Source of the DNA: Adiantum capillus-veneris
Lineage: Eukaryota > Streptophyta > Polypodiopsida > Polypodiales > Pteridaceae
DNA: 64,000 nt
Assembly: GCA_014529385.2 (NCBI GenBank)
Contig: CM043967.1
Span: 133,646,682-133,710,681 of the forward strand
Reading direction: 5' to 3'
Positions 41,329 through 53,066 of this stretch are shown in pieces (position 1 is the first letter of the stretch; each line of letters begins with the position of its first letter). Position numbers and translations under genes: made by a program. Below the pieces are notes generated by a model that searched no databases, was not told the origin of the DNA, and was given only the letters and a program-made list of their open reading frames with translations.

Positions 41329-42069
41329 TGTTAGCAACAAGCTAACACGGATACCATTTTTCGGAGTTCTCATTGTAAAACACTTATTATTTTGATAAAT
41401 CGAGAATATTGTAACTCCTATGTTTTTGGATAAACTCTATAATTAATGATCCGGGGCTACAAGCTTCTAGATTCTATCAACCTGTCATTACCCATCTTTG
41501 GTAAAACTCCCAGATTATTAGTTTTGACCACCAAAAACCTTGGCTAAGGTATAAAATCCAATTTTTGTAAGTTATTATTAAGTTTTGGATAATGAAATAC
41601 ACAGCGTGAGCTAACGGCGCTCACTCTTCTCCTTCTCGCGCTTCCTACTCCCTCCCTGGTTGTCACATTGCAGTCGTGTTTGTTGCATTGCAACCATAGG
41701 TAAGAGCTCTACGCATTGATGTAAACACATACCAATATGTCGTAGATTTTGGGGTCACCGACCCGTGGCCTAATTTCATCATAATTAGGAATTTATACTT
41801 TGAAAGAAAAAACTAAGCATAGGTGGGTTTTGGGGTATCATTGCTAAGCATTTAGATGCATTCTAGGTCAAAAACAACTGGGTAAAAAATTCCACTGCTG
41901 TTAATAATCGTGATCTTGGAACTTGACCTAAAGTGGGGTTTGAGACCATAAGCATGTGTGATTAGGTCTTATAAACATGTCCTAGAAGTTTGGTTACGTT
42001 TGGATGTCATTTGATGCTGTAACAGATGTGATTTGTTTGCCAATGAGCGATTGGCTTTTGGTGATTTCA
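41329..42069 (+). repeat. 3' LTR of Ty3 element B (741 bp)
   Basis: It has intact TG...CA ends and a TATA box at 41,550. A GTAAGAG donor lies at 41,700 and a degenerate palindrome (TTAATAATCGTGATCTTGG) near 41,900. It is followed by the same flank as element A's LTR, which shows that both 3' LTRs derive from one insertion. Confidence 0.9.
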
Positions 42070-43385
42070 GTCACTTGAGTGTAGCTTGAGTTAGATGCGA
42101 GTTGTTAGTTGTTTTTTGAGAGATTGACAACCTCTTGTAGCCTCTATGCACTAGTCGAGTCAACTTTGTCCCATGGATTGACAATTTAATCGTGGTTCTC
42201 GCTAATACTGCAATAAGATACGATGGTGAGGTTAGACATGCGTCCCACATTAATGTAACTTCTTATGTGGTAGGCTTGATAGCCTTGGGGTCCTTTGTCT
42301 TGCCCATGGTAGGGGTGTGAGTAGTACCTTGATTAGAAAATGACAATTTGCTTGAGCTCCTTGAAGAGAGAAGTAGGGAAAATAACAATTGCAATGCTTT
42401 GTGTAGTTGTTGAAGCAGGTATGAGTGCTTATGAAGACAACGCTATATGGTAGGACTATGTGTTTGCAAATGTGTATGAGGATAGTGAACTAGTGCCGTT
42501 GATGGAGCAAAAGACGCCGTGCGCACACTCACACACCCAGAAACCTTAACACAACACAAGGTGTTCCCTTAATTTTCTCACCCCACTCACCACCACTCCA
42601 AAGCTCAATGAGAATACTACCCACAAGCTCCATTCAAAATCCAAACACCTCGACCTACAAGCCCTTGCGTGCCCGCAGAGACTACAAGGTGAGTCGAGTT
42701 GACCAATGCTTAAAATCATGCTCGATGGTGAACAAAATATACAAGAGAAACCATCAAAAACTCAAAAACTCCAACCACAAAAGGCCTCTCTCAAACCATT
42801 GCAAAAGCTTCATGAAAGTTGAGCTATTTGGAGTAGCCCCAACCCTAATGGCACCTATACAGGGTCACATAGTCTTGCAAAAAGCAGTACCTTCTTCCCT
42901 CAATTCCTTGCACACACACATCCATGGAAACCACAGAACTTCCACATACTCTCCCAAGTGCAAAATTAAAGAGAAAAAGCTCTCATTCTCTCCTCCACAC
43001 ACTCGAAAACAGGATGCTAACGCGATGGGACAACATTAGACCACCTGTAAGAACCGTGCTTCCTCCCATACACATAGAGATGAAAGTGTTGAGTATTGGC
43101 TTCAAAAGTTCTCCTTCAGCTTGATCGCTAATGGAACTCTCTAATTTGGAAATTTAAAGCATTTTCATACCAGTTTTGGCCATTTGTAAACCTTTTTGGG
43201 CCAGTTTTTGCCAGTTTTGACCCCCGATGGGCATTTTTCGCGGGAAAAATACCAAACGAACTACAAAAGCAACCAAATTTTGTATTATTTCTCCTTGATA
43301 CCCAAAAATCATTTCCACATGTTCACATACCATTTTTGACCACTTCTAGGGTGGTGCACGCATCATCGCAGATCAGACACCGCAA
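42070..43385. other. Anonymous flank, copy 2
   Basis: This is the counterpart of 6,074-7,400 and is very similar to it. The open stretch at 42,608-43,039 is longer than in copy 1 only because of indels, and its frame is not shared. I see no gene. Confidence 0.6.
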
Positions 43386-43389
43386 ATAG

Positions 43390-45127
43390 ACAGTTATTGC
43401 ATGTGCCAAACTTCCCGGGTGGGATGAGGGTGCCCACAACTCCCACTTGCATTGAATACCACATGAATTTCCTTTTGAAGGAATTTACTATATGCACCAT
43501 AGAACATCATCGTATATACATTTGTAATATCCCCTTCCCCTTCATTATCATCCTTGTCAATTCTTGGGTAAGATGGCATCTCACGTCCCTTGTGTACCAT
43601 TATGTATGCTAGGTGAGCTCTAACAAAATGATCCACTTTAAACTCAAAATCATAGCCTTGAAGCTTGATAGTCCACACATAGAACTTTTGGGGCAACATA
43701 TATGTTTTGAACCTGTGACAAGCAAGAACCAAGGCAAATACCCATTGTTTCATTTTTGTGTAAGAGAACTCTCTTACATTCTTCATTTTGCTCTCAAAGT
43801 AGACTAGCTTGAAGTTCCTTCATTGATTTTGTAAGAGCATCGACTCAAAAGCTATTGACCCCACACTGATAGATACGTGGAAAATCGATTGCAAGTGAAG
43901 AGGACTCATTGTTAGTAAAACACACAATACCTCCTTGATACCATCAAAATCCTGCTGCATGTATTCATTCCACTCAAACCCTTGAACTCTTTGACTCAAT
44001 TTCTGGAGAGGATACACATATTGGCATATCATCCAAAAAAATGTGACAACTACTTGAGCTTATGCACAAATGATGCCAAATCCTTTGTGTTGTTGGGGCG
44101 GATCCATAAACTATAGAGCCGTAACTTTCTCTGGGTCGGCTTCTATTCCATTTTGGGAAACCACATGTCCTAGCAAATGGACTTTGACATGAGAAAACTT
44201 ACACTTCTTTGGGTTGAGTTGCCTACCCTGTTGTTGAAGCCTTTCAAAACTCAACCTCAGCTTCTCCAATTGTGTGACCCTAGAGCTATAACATCCAATG
44301 CCATCCACGAAGATTCAAATGAACTTACCCAAGTAAGGACCAAACACTCTATTTATCGACCCTTGGAAGGTAGCATATGCATTAACCAGCCAAAAAGGCA
44401 TTCTTTTGTAGGCAAAACAACCCCAAGGAGTTATGAAGGTTGTCTTCAATCGATCTTCAATCGCTATCAAGATTTGGAAGCATCCAAAAAGTTCATCCAT
44501 GATTGAGTAGCGTTCATGACCTGTAACCTGATTGAGGATTTCATCTAGGCAGAGTAGTGGATAATGATTCTTTTTTGTGGCAGCATTCAAAGGTTATAAA
44601 TCAACACATATACTAAATCTTTAGTTATTCTTCGGATCAATAACTACTGGAGAGTCCCATTCGGACTCCTCCACTTGAAAGATGAAATCTACTTCCAAAA
44701 GCTTTGTCACCTCTTCATGAAGTGCCCTCTCATGAATGGCCCTCTCATGAATGACCCCCAACCTCCTAAGCTTTTGAACCTCTGGCTTGGCACCTTCTTT
44801 TAGATTGATTCTATGCTTGACCCATTTAGCTCCTTGTAACTCTATATATTCAGTGGTGATAGCTTTGGAAATTCAGTAAACATGTCTTTATACTCCTTTT
44901 CTCTCTCTCTCAAGTCCTCTCCTAACATGGTCCTTACGTTCACTTTGGCAGGCTCTGCAATTGCTTTTGTACTATCCTTCTCCTCATTAACCTCCACATC
45001 ATGCATGGATGCTTCCTTTTCAACACTTATCCCAAATAGATCAGGACATAATTGCATCAAGCCCTCTTCTACACTTTCTTTTGATGACATAGACGAAGCA
45101 TCATGTAGTTTCTCTTGAATCTGTATC
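43390..45127 (-). pseudogene. Ty3 pol fragment D, copy 2 (RT and RNase H), broken
   Basis: It has the same order and motifs as 7,405-9,193. The left end keeps a longer open frame (43,394-43,786) covering RNase H (QWVFALVLACHRFKTYMLP) and a linker, because a deletion of about 60 bp near 43,675 restored a frame. The catalytic motif again reads MDG (MDGIGCYSSRV). A 15-bp tandem duplication (GCCCTCTCATGAATG) near 44,740 is specific to this copy. No gag, integrase or LTR is attached. Confidence 0.85.
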
Positions 45128-45193
45128 TTAAGTCACTAGTGATTTAAGTCAAAATGTTGCTAGGTAATAAACCCACATACAAATGCCTAATGG

Positions 45194-45347
45194 TGTTGGG
45201 CACATTTTTGACACCCTATTTTTTGTGAATTTGTACATACAGACATGATGCTCGATGTCAAAAGTGTGTGTGGGATTTCTTTTTGTGGGGTTTTTAGCTT
45301 GCTTTAGCAAGCACATGTACATGCATTGCAAGTCGCTAGTCTAGTGA
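45194..45347 (+). repeat. Truncated 5' LTR of element C, copy 2
   Basis: It is 154 bases long, matches the start of the block at 49,837, and breaks off at the same base as copy 1. Confidence 0.75.
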
Positions 45348-45348
45348 G

Positions 45349-48300
45349 GGGTTTACAAGTGGTAGAGGAAGAGGCATGGTTGGAAGAGGGGACATGTTTC
45401 AATGTTACAATTGTGGTGAATGGGGTCATAAAAATCCTCAATGTGACAAGCCAAAGAGAATGGGGGGTGACATGTTTCCTCTTTCTTCACAAATTCCTTC
45501 TCGTGCTCAAGATTATGGTATTGAGATTAAAGGGGAAGCAAGGCCAGTCGTTTGACAACTGAAGAGAAGGGCAAAACAAAGATGGTAAGCATAATCTGTT
45601 TGGAGAAGAAAGAGGATGATTCGAAAGCTATGGTCATGCCTATAGGTAAGAGGGTTACAAGAGATCATGACATGAGTGATGCAAGTCCCAACCATAAAAG
45701 AGGGAATCAAGTTGAAACAGGTACAAGTAAAGAGAAGAAGAAGAGAAAACCGAAGCAACATTACAATGCATTCAGCTTTCATTTGGGAAAAAGGAAACCA
45801 AATTATAGTTTAAGGGCTGATTTTGCGGGTAGAAAGGCTGATGTTACCTTTGGGCAACTCATGGAGATGTGTCCTAAGTTAAAGAGGCAATGGAAGCATG
45901 TAGTCAACCTTATGAAGAAGGAGCTTGCAAGGGGGTCAGTGAGAGTTCTGTCTTTGAATGATATACCTGATATATGCCCTAATATGGATTCATGGCATAA
46001 TAGGAGGTGCATTGGAGAGGCTTATATTGATGGAGGTGCACATGTATGTGTTATTACTCAAGCTTGTGTATCAAAGTTGGGACTCAACATGGTGAAGAAT
46101 TCAGGTTTTCGCATAAAGCTTGCCAACCAATCAAGGGTGAGGTGTTTGGGAGTTATAAAGGACTTGGAGGTGGATGTACTTGATGATAAAGTGCTGGTTA
46201 ATTTCCATGTTATGCTGGCAGGTATTGGTGCTTTCCCTCTCACCCTTGGAAGACCATGGTTACATGCAACCAAAGCTGTACAGGATTGGGGCAATGGTAG
46301 CATCACTCTCTACAATAGAAAGGGTGATAAGAAGAGGTTTGGCATGGATAGAAATAAATATTTGGACGCTGATTTTGAAGAGTAAACTGGTGAATAAGAG
46401 CTCTCAAGTGAAGAAGAAGACAATGGGGATGATGGAAGTGAAGTGGAAGATTGCAGCGATAGTGATCTAGATGTTTCCTCCTTGTTACTTGAAGAAGAGC
46501 ATGATGAGAAACAAATATTTCTTTGCCTTATGGAGAATGAGGATATCTCTAGTCCTTATGAGAAAATTGAAGAGCTGATACAACCCAAAGTTCAACCTAA
46601 TGTTAAACAGGAGCTGATACAAGGTATGTTGTCTCGCGACTTGACTAGGCAAAAGGGTGAGTACCTACATATGATACCACAATTTCCCCATTTATTCATA
46701 ACTTCTTATGAGTAAATTAGAGGCTTCGAGGGAGAGTAAATTCAAATTCCAATCAAGGAAGGAGCTCACCTTGTACACCAAAAGCTAAGGAGAATGGGAC
46801 AGGTACAACTTAATTCTTTAAAGGAAGAGGTAGACAAGCTTCTCAAAGTAGGTTTCATATGTCCTGTGAGTACTGCAGAATGGGTGAGTCCTATTGTTGT
46901 CACACCCAAGAAGGATAGAAAGTGGAGGATATGTGTTGATTTTAAGCCTCTAAATGTAGCTATGAAGAGGGATCCATATCCTCTTCCTTTCATAGATGAC
47001 ATACTTGATTCTATTGAAGGGCATGAGAGGTATAGTGTATGTGATAGATTCTCTGGATATTTTCAGCTCACCTTGGCTTTAGAAGATCAAAAGAAGACCA
47101 CATTTATTACACCATGGGGATAATTTTGTTATTGTGTGCTTCCTTTTGGTCTTATGAATGGATGTGCGTGGCACCAAAAGCGCGTCAATAAGGTGTTCTT
47201 TCCCTTTCTTGGCAAGTTTGTGAAGCATCTTATTGATGAATTTTGTGTTTATAGATCTAGAAAGGATCATTGTGCAAATCTTGTAATGGTATTGAAGCAA
47301 TATGATGAAATGAAGGTCAACTCAACCCAAAGAAGTGTCGTCTTGCTCAACCAAGAGTGAAGTTTTTGGGGCATATGATCTTAGAGAAAGGGATTCAAGC
47401 GGATCCCCACAAAGTGAAGACTTTGGTGCTCCTACCATCAGCTAAGGATACAAAGCAACTTGCTATATGGCAAGGTTCATTCCCTTGTCCTTTCAACTTC
47501 TTTATCCTCTACAACAAGTAGCAAGGTGGATCCTCTACAAATGGACAGATGAACGTGAAGAGGTTTTTCAAGTTATCAAAGAGGTTCTTTTTTCTTTTCC
47601 TGCCATGCAAGATCCAAATTGGGATAAGGAGTTTTATGTGAATCCATCAGTAGGTGAGGATGCTATTGGAGCTATGCTTCTTCAAAGAGGTAACAACTCC
47701 CACTACATGAAACCTATCTATCGTGCTAGTAGGGTGGAGGTGAAAAGAGGCTATACTAAGGTGGAGCTCATCATGGTGAGTGTGATTTATGCATGTAGAA
47801 GGTTTAGGCACTACCTTCTCCCTATACCATTCACATTCCTCACTAGCTACGCTCTTCTACCTCAATTAGTGACTAGCCCTACTTTTTCAAAGAGGCGCAT
47901 GAGGTGGATTGTGGAGTTACAGGAATTCCAATTCTCTTTTCTTGTTGAGGAGAGTACAAGGGCTACATTGAATGATTTTTCTTACTTATAAGGAAAGCCC
48001 TCTTCTTCTTAAGGAAGACTGGTGAAGAAGAAACACATGGAAGCTCCTAACATAGACACTGCCTATCTATTGTTTTTTGAAGGCTCTTACAGGAAAGCGC
48101 ACAGTGAAGCTCATGGAGGTGTTGTAATTTACGATCCTCAAGGGGATTTGGTAACTAAAAGGAGTTTGAAGCTTAAAGCACAAAGCAACAATGAAGTTGA
48201 GTATGCTACTTTGAAGAACGGTCTCAACCTTTGCCTTGCGCTTGGCATCCATCGTGTGAGGGTAAGGCAATGCTCTTTTGGTGGTTAAGCAAGTACTTGG

Positions 48301-49760
48301 GGTGTGTTTTCAAGTGAAGAATCTACTTTTTTGAAGCTTGGATTTCAAGGCATGTGGACAAGTCTCAAAATGAAGAAGTACATGCTGCAGTACAAGCTTC
48401 CATTGGATATATAGTTGTATGTGTTAAGGTTTGATTCTCCTCTTTATTTGGAAAGGGAAGCTTTGGAAAGGGAGGAAGAGTTTCTACAAACAGTTATGCC
48501 TCCATTATAGTTGGAGAAGTCAAAAAAGTATGCCTTCCTACGCCGTGCCAAAAGGTATGTGCTACTTGGTGATGCGTTATATATGAAGGGGGGCTGATAT
48601 TGTGATGAGAAAAGTACCTTGTAAAGAGAAAATTTATAGAATTTTAGGAGAATCATGAGGGTTCTTGTGGTGGTAACTTTGCTTCAAAGATCACTTTGCA
48701 TAAATTCTTGCAGGAGGGGCCAAGCATTCAACGTGACGTTCATCATTGGTGCAAGTCTTGTAAAGAGTGTCAAAGCACGAAAAATAGGGTTCTCAAATCA
48801 GAAATTAGAGGCACCATTGTGGCTTATGATGTGTTTGAGAAGTGTGTTATTGATGAAATAGGTCCTCTACCTATGACAGCTAGAGGCATATGTTACAAAC
48901 TCACTGCTATTGACTATCTATCTAGGTGGGCCGAAGCCAAATCTGGCACATCGTGAGAAAATATGTTTCCTAATTTTTATATGAAGATATTTTTTGCAAA
49001 TTTTCCATGCCATTGGAGTTACTTTTTGACAAGGGTTAAGGTTTCAGGGGAGAGCTGGTGGATTATCTCCGTGTGAGAAGCTTCATGTGCATCGCAGGTT
49101 TACTACTCCATATTATCCCCAATGGAATGGCATGAATGAAAGGTTTAATGGAGAACTCATAAGGATGTTTACAAAGATAATGTGAAGACTTGGGTTTTAG
49201 AGCTACATTGTGCTCTATGGGCTTACAGGATTGCCATCAAATCAGGTAGCAATTTCTCTCCCTTCCAGCTAGTTTTTGGCAAAGAGGCTTTACTTCCTAT
49301 TGAGGTGGAGATACTAGCTTTGAAGGTGATGCTAAAGCTTGAAGAAGAGCCCAATGATGCATTCAAGGAAAGGCTTCTATATTTGCAATGTGTATACTGG
49401 ATAGGCTGCTGGATTTTGAGCATTATGAACAGGTCTTGAAGAACAATCAAGAAAAGGCAAATGAGAAGGTGAAGGACAAAGACTTCAAGAATGGTGACAT
49501 GGTGCTTCGTTACAATAGAAATCCTGATCGCAATTTTCAAAAGAATTTTTAAATCAAGTGGCAAGGTCCTTTGTTGGTCTTAAACAGGTTTCCAAATGGC
49601 ACATATAAGCTTGCTGATTTGGATGGTACCCCACATAAAGCACGCATGAATGGCTACTGGTTGAAGAAGTATATTGCTAGGTTGATGATTGTAATTGAGG
49701 ATGAGCCTTTTTTTGAATTTTTTTTGATCATGTGGCTAAGGATGAAGATGAAGTAAAGAC
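45349..49760 (+). pseudogene. Ty3 element C, gag-pol remnant, copy 2
   Basis: Copy 2 is slightly better preserved than copy 1. A CCHC knuckle near 45,400 is followed by a 277-codon open frame (45,552-46,385). It holds a basic region and the retropepsin-like domain (AYIDGGAHVCVITQACV, then FPLTLGRPWLHATKAVQDW). RT at 46,794-47,123 keeps the 40 bases lost in copy 1 and reads GFICPVSTAEWVSPIVVTP and WRICVDFKPLNVAM. The catalytic box is again LIDE (47,229-47,240). RNase H and integrase pieces follow (ITARGICYKLTAIDYLSRW-like sequence near 48,880, GMNERFNGEL near 49,130). The end is RFPNGTYKLADLDGTPHKA. A deletion of about 40 bp near 48,307 and frameshifts are specific to this copy. Confidence 0.85.
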
Positions 49761-49836
49761 TCCCTCATGTGGTTTATAGGATCTCTTTTGTGCTATTGGT
49801 CATGAATGATCTAGCATGCTGGGGTGTGGCAAACTA

Positions 49837-51410
49837 TGTCGGGCGCATTTTTGCCACCCCGTTTTTCGTAAATTTGTACATACGAACATGACACCCGATG
49901 TCAAACGTGCGTGTGGGATTTATTTTTGTGGGGTTTTTAGCATGTATTAGCAAGCATATGTACATGCACTGCAAGTTGCTAGTCTAGTGATAGCTGTCGG
50001 GTTACTTTAAATGCCCGTGAGTGAGTTTTTTGAAGGGAGACTTGCACATAACTTAAATACCTGTACAAAGTAAAAACGTTCAATAAAATGTGAGTGTTTT
50101 ACTGGTTTTTTGTCATTGGTACTCTTTCATGCGTTCCTTTTTTTTCCCTCGACTAGCTCTCTCTACACCTAGTCTTCCTATTATAGCATCCTGTTCGAGT
50201 TGATGCTCCACATAGTTGTGCATGGGTTTGATATAAAGGATTTCAAGACTTTTGCTGTAGATTTTTTAGAGTTTTGTTTGAAGCTTCAAGTCATGTCTTT
50301 TGGAGTTGGGGTTTTGGAGTTAGTGTTTGTCCTTTGTAGCCTACAGTGTATGACAACTTTGGGGCAAAACTATGTAGGTCAAATTGTGGAAACCCATACG
50401 TCTTATGGGTGGTGTATGCTTTGAAGGGGGAGTTTAAAGTGGTTTTTGATGAAGGGGAATTTTTTTTTTTGAAGAGCATTGCTAGGAGACGTGCATAATT
50501 CCGTGCCTAAACAAGTTTCTTCCTTCTTTGTGACATAGTCTCTTGGGTGGGCGACGACCAGTAAATTCGCAAGGGGGCTAATCTTGTTGGATTTGTGGTG
50601 TTTAAAAGGGGTTTCCCAAAGATTTTGGTGTTCTTGTAGTGCTCTTTAAAAGATCTTGGGTGACATCACTATAGGAAGGGAATGGGGTCTAAGGGGGGCT
50701 CTTTATTTGTAATGGGATTAAAAAGGAGATTCCGGAAGGGGCAAATGGGTGGATGCATTGTGGACTGAAATAGTGGGTATGGCAGGGCCTAAAAGTAAGT
50801 GCTCAAACTTGTACTCTTTTATAGTATATAAAGAGAAAATCTCTTTTAAATTTAGAAAACTAAACTTTTCACTAAATAGTTGAGGAAAAACCAATCCTTT
50901 CTCTCTCTAGTGGCTGCCAGTTTCTCCCCCCTCTCTCCTAAAAGGGGGTCCCTCCAAAAATGTGATGATCATTCCCTCCCTCTCTCTCTCTACCATACCA
51001 TCTCTCACTTCTCTTCACTTCACCTTGCAAGTTGCTTCTTTTTCCTTCCTTTCAGTTTTCCCTCCCAAAAGCTCTACAATAGAAGTTTGAACCTCTTTTC
51101 CCTCCTCAAGCTTACTGCATTCTTGAGGGCTGCATTCTCCTCAAGCTGAAGCTCTCCATGTCTCCATGGGACTCACTAAACACCTCTAGCTAAATCTGAA
51201 GATCTACATCATATCCTTCTGCTGGATCATCCCTCTTTCTTTCGTCAACAGGTTTCCTGCTCCTTCTCCATTAAGCTCTCTAGAGAGGATCTACTTCCCT
51301 CTCAAGCTGTGCAACATTATCTTCCTCGTTAAGCCAACAAGTAGGTGGAGTAGTATAATAGTAAGTGGCATCCTTCACCTTTGTGTACCATCAAGAATAT
51401 TGCTCTTTAT
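49837..51410 (+). repeat. 3' LTR-like region of element C, copy 2
   Basis: The first 150 bases match the truncated 5' LTR. The TATA-like site of copy 1 reads TATAGTATATAAAG here, near 50,820. The CT-rich leader-like stretch is conserved. The right end is uncertain, as in copy 1. Confidence 0.55.
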
Positions 51411-52740
51411 ACAGCTGAGAACAGGGATGTGCAATGTCTAATCATAATTGTTTGTCTGCAGGTTGTGCCACTATACCCCATGGCATCATCAGGTACTCAA
51501 CGACCTAGGAGTGTCATTGACTCCATTTCATGCGTCAATGTACAAGATAACAATGGATATTGGGTAACGATGGAGTTAAAACGAATGATGTGGGTGACAA
51601 TGCAACCCAGCTCAAGAGGTGCACACAAGGTCTCAAGGAGACACATGGCTTCTTGAGCACACCATTGGCCCAGGGAAGAATCATGGAGTTCAAGCAAACA
51701 CAAGATGACAAGAGGCTTGTTAAGGTGCAACATGTGTTTGTTGCTTTGCAACTAAAGCTACAGTGGCTCCATCGAGGTTTCTCACGAAATGTAATTTTTA
51801 CTCCTCTTTCAAGTTTTTTGGTCATCTATTTATTATTTTTTCCTTGTTTTTGCTTTTGATGCCTGTAAGATTTCCATTGCTTGTTCATGTTTGCAGATGT
51901 TTTTCCATAAGATTTTGTAGAGTGGGAGCCAATAGTGTCCTTCACAGGAACTTTTGAGGCCATCCACAATGAGCTTGGCAAGTTGCTCTATGCTGGCTGT
52001 CAGTCCTCTGAGCTTGCCTCACGTGACATGTTTTTTTATAATCATACTTATGTCACACCTAGGCGAAAAGGATTGAAAACCTGTCTCTGGTTTACTTGGC
52101 AACCTTGGAAAGTTTGGAATGGCCTAAGACAGACAGTGTCTTGATTGCAACAACCAAAAGGAAAATCGCGGTGGATGTGCAAGCATCAATGAAGTGCACC
52201 TATGGTTCCCACAAAGCCATGGTAACATGGTTTATATCTCTTCATGTGTTTTTTGACTTGAAAGTGTTCGCAGGACACCAAGAATGTGGACTTGCAAAGG
52301 GGGAAGTGCGATCAACGAATTTCTTGAACCTGGATGGGAAACTAAGGTGGTCAACCACCAAGGAGATAGAATGAAGTGCTCTATAGTTGCTGAAAATGTG
52401 GTGTTCAGATACCATATTGCGAAGCAAAGCTTGTCGATGGTCTTTCCCTATAGAAGTGGAAGCTGACAATGGGAGAATGGGAGCCACTCGACTTTAAGGT
52501 TGCTGCTAGAGAATCAGTTGACCTGCAAATACACCTCCACAATGATGCAGTGCACCACATTATAGTGAACAATGACTGGCATCTCAGTCACCTTTGCAAG
52601 TAATTTAATCTCAAGTATACCTTGCCCAAGCAATATCTCTTTGTAATCGAAAAGATTGTTCGCCCTAGAAAAGAGAAGAGCTTTCTATGTGGGAACGCTC
52701 CGTTTCTGCGATGTATTTTTGTAAAATCTTGTAACTGATA
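51411..52740 (+). pseudogene. Split gene-like remnant of unknown function, copy 2
   Basis: Exon-like pieces follow acceptor sites TTGTTTGTCTGCAG near 51,462 and TTCATGTTTGCAG near 51,896. The pieces read QLKRCTQGLKETHGFLSTPL, then EAIHNELGKLLYAGCQSSEL and ITHKTCLWFTWQPWKVWN-like sequence. Near 52,460-52,680 they read WEPLDFKVAARESVDLQIHL and NDWHLSHLCK. Frames change several times. This may be a single decayed gene of two or more exons, or the leader and capsid region of an old retroelement. I do not recognise a family. Homology to copy 1 ends at 52,019. Confidence 0.4.
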
Positions 52741-52972
52741 GGGATTTTTCCCACATTGATACATACGATGTTTTGAATCTCGTTTCTATGCATCGGTGTT
52801 TATTCTCAGCTTGTTCAAGTTTTCAATTGAAACGTGCAATTTATTTGATGTGGAGCACAAATGTTTTCAATGTTGGTGTCTTTCAATGCTTTGTCGCATG
52901 ATTTTGCTTAAAATTATAGTTTTAAATTATGTTGACGTTAATTTTAAGTGCTTTTTAAAAAATGACTTTGGG

Positions 52973-52980
52973 TATATAAG
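52973..52980 (+). promoter_or_regulatory. TATA box of the pseudogene at 53,067
   Basis: TATATAAG lies 94 bases before the ATG. It is followed by a pyrimidine- and CTCT-rich leader, the usual layout of a plant core promoter and 5' UTR. It could also be an LTR promoter. Confidence 0.5.
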
Positions 52981-53066
52981 TGGATTTCTAGTTTTTAAAC
53001 TTTATTTCTCACATTCACAACACTCTAGCTCTAAGCTCTCTTTGCATCTTCTTTGCGAACGAACCC

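Larger units (their letters stand above)
22515..42069 (+). mobile_element. Ty3 (gypsy) LTR retrotransposon B with nested copia insertion
   Basis: The order is 5' LTR, leader with palindromes (split by the copia element), gag, protease, RT, RNase H, integrase, second retropepsin-like domain, downstream ORF, polypurine tract and 3' LTR. Without the nested element it is about 14 kb. It lacks the spacer, acceptor site and N-terminus of the downstream ORF that element A keeps, with the junction near 39,190. The 5' LTR is preceded by GTTAGT and the 3' LTR is followed by GTCACT, so no target duplication flanks it. The two ends may come from different insertions. Confidence 0.85.
31143..52019. repeat. 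Segmental duplication, copy 2
   Basis: This is the partner of 1-16,088. It is longer because it keeps the pol region of the Ty3 element that copy 1 has lost. Homology begins at least at 31,143, the point that matches base 1, so the true left boundary cannot be seen. It ends at 52,019 only because copy 1 is truncated there. Copy-specific changes include deletions of roughly 60 bp near 43,675 and roughly 40 bp near 48,307, a 15-bp tandem duplication near 44,740, and a 70-bp tandem duplication at 36,071-36,210. Confidence 0.9.
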
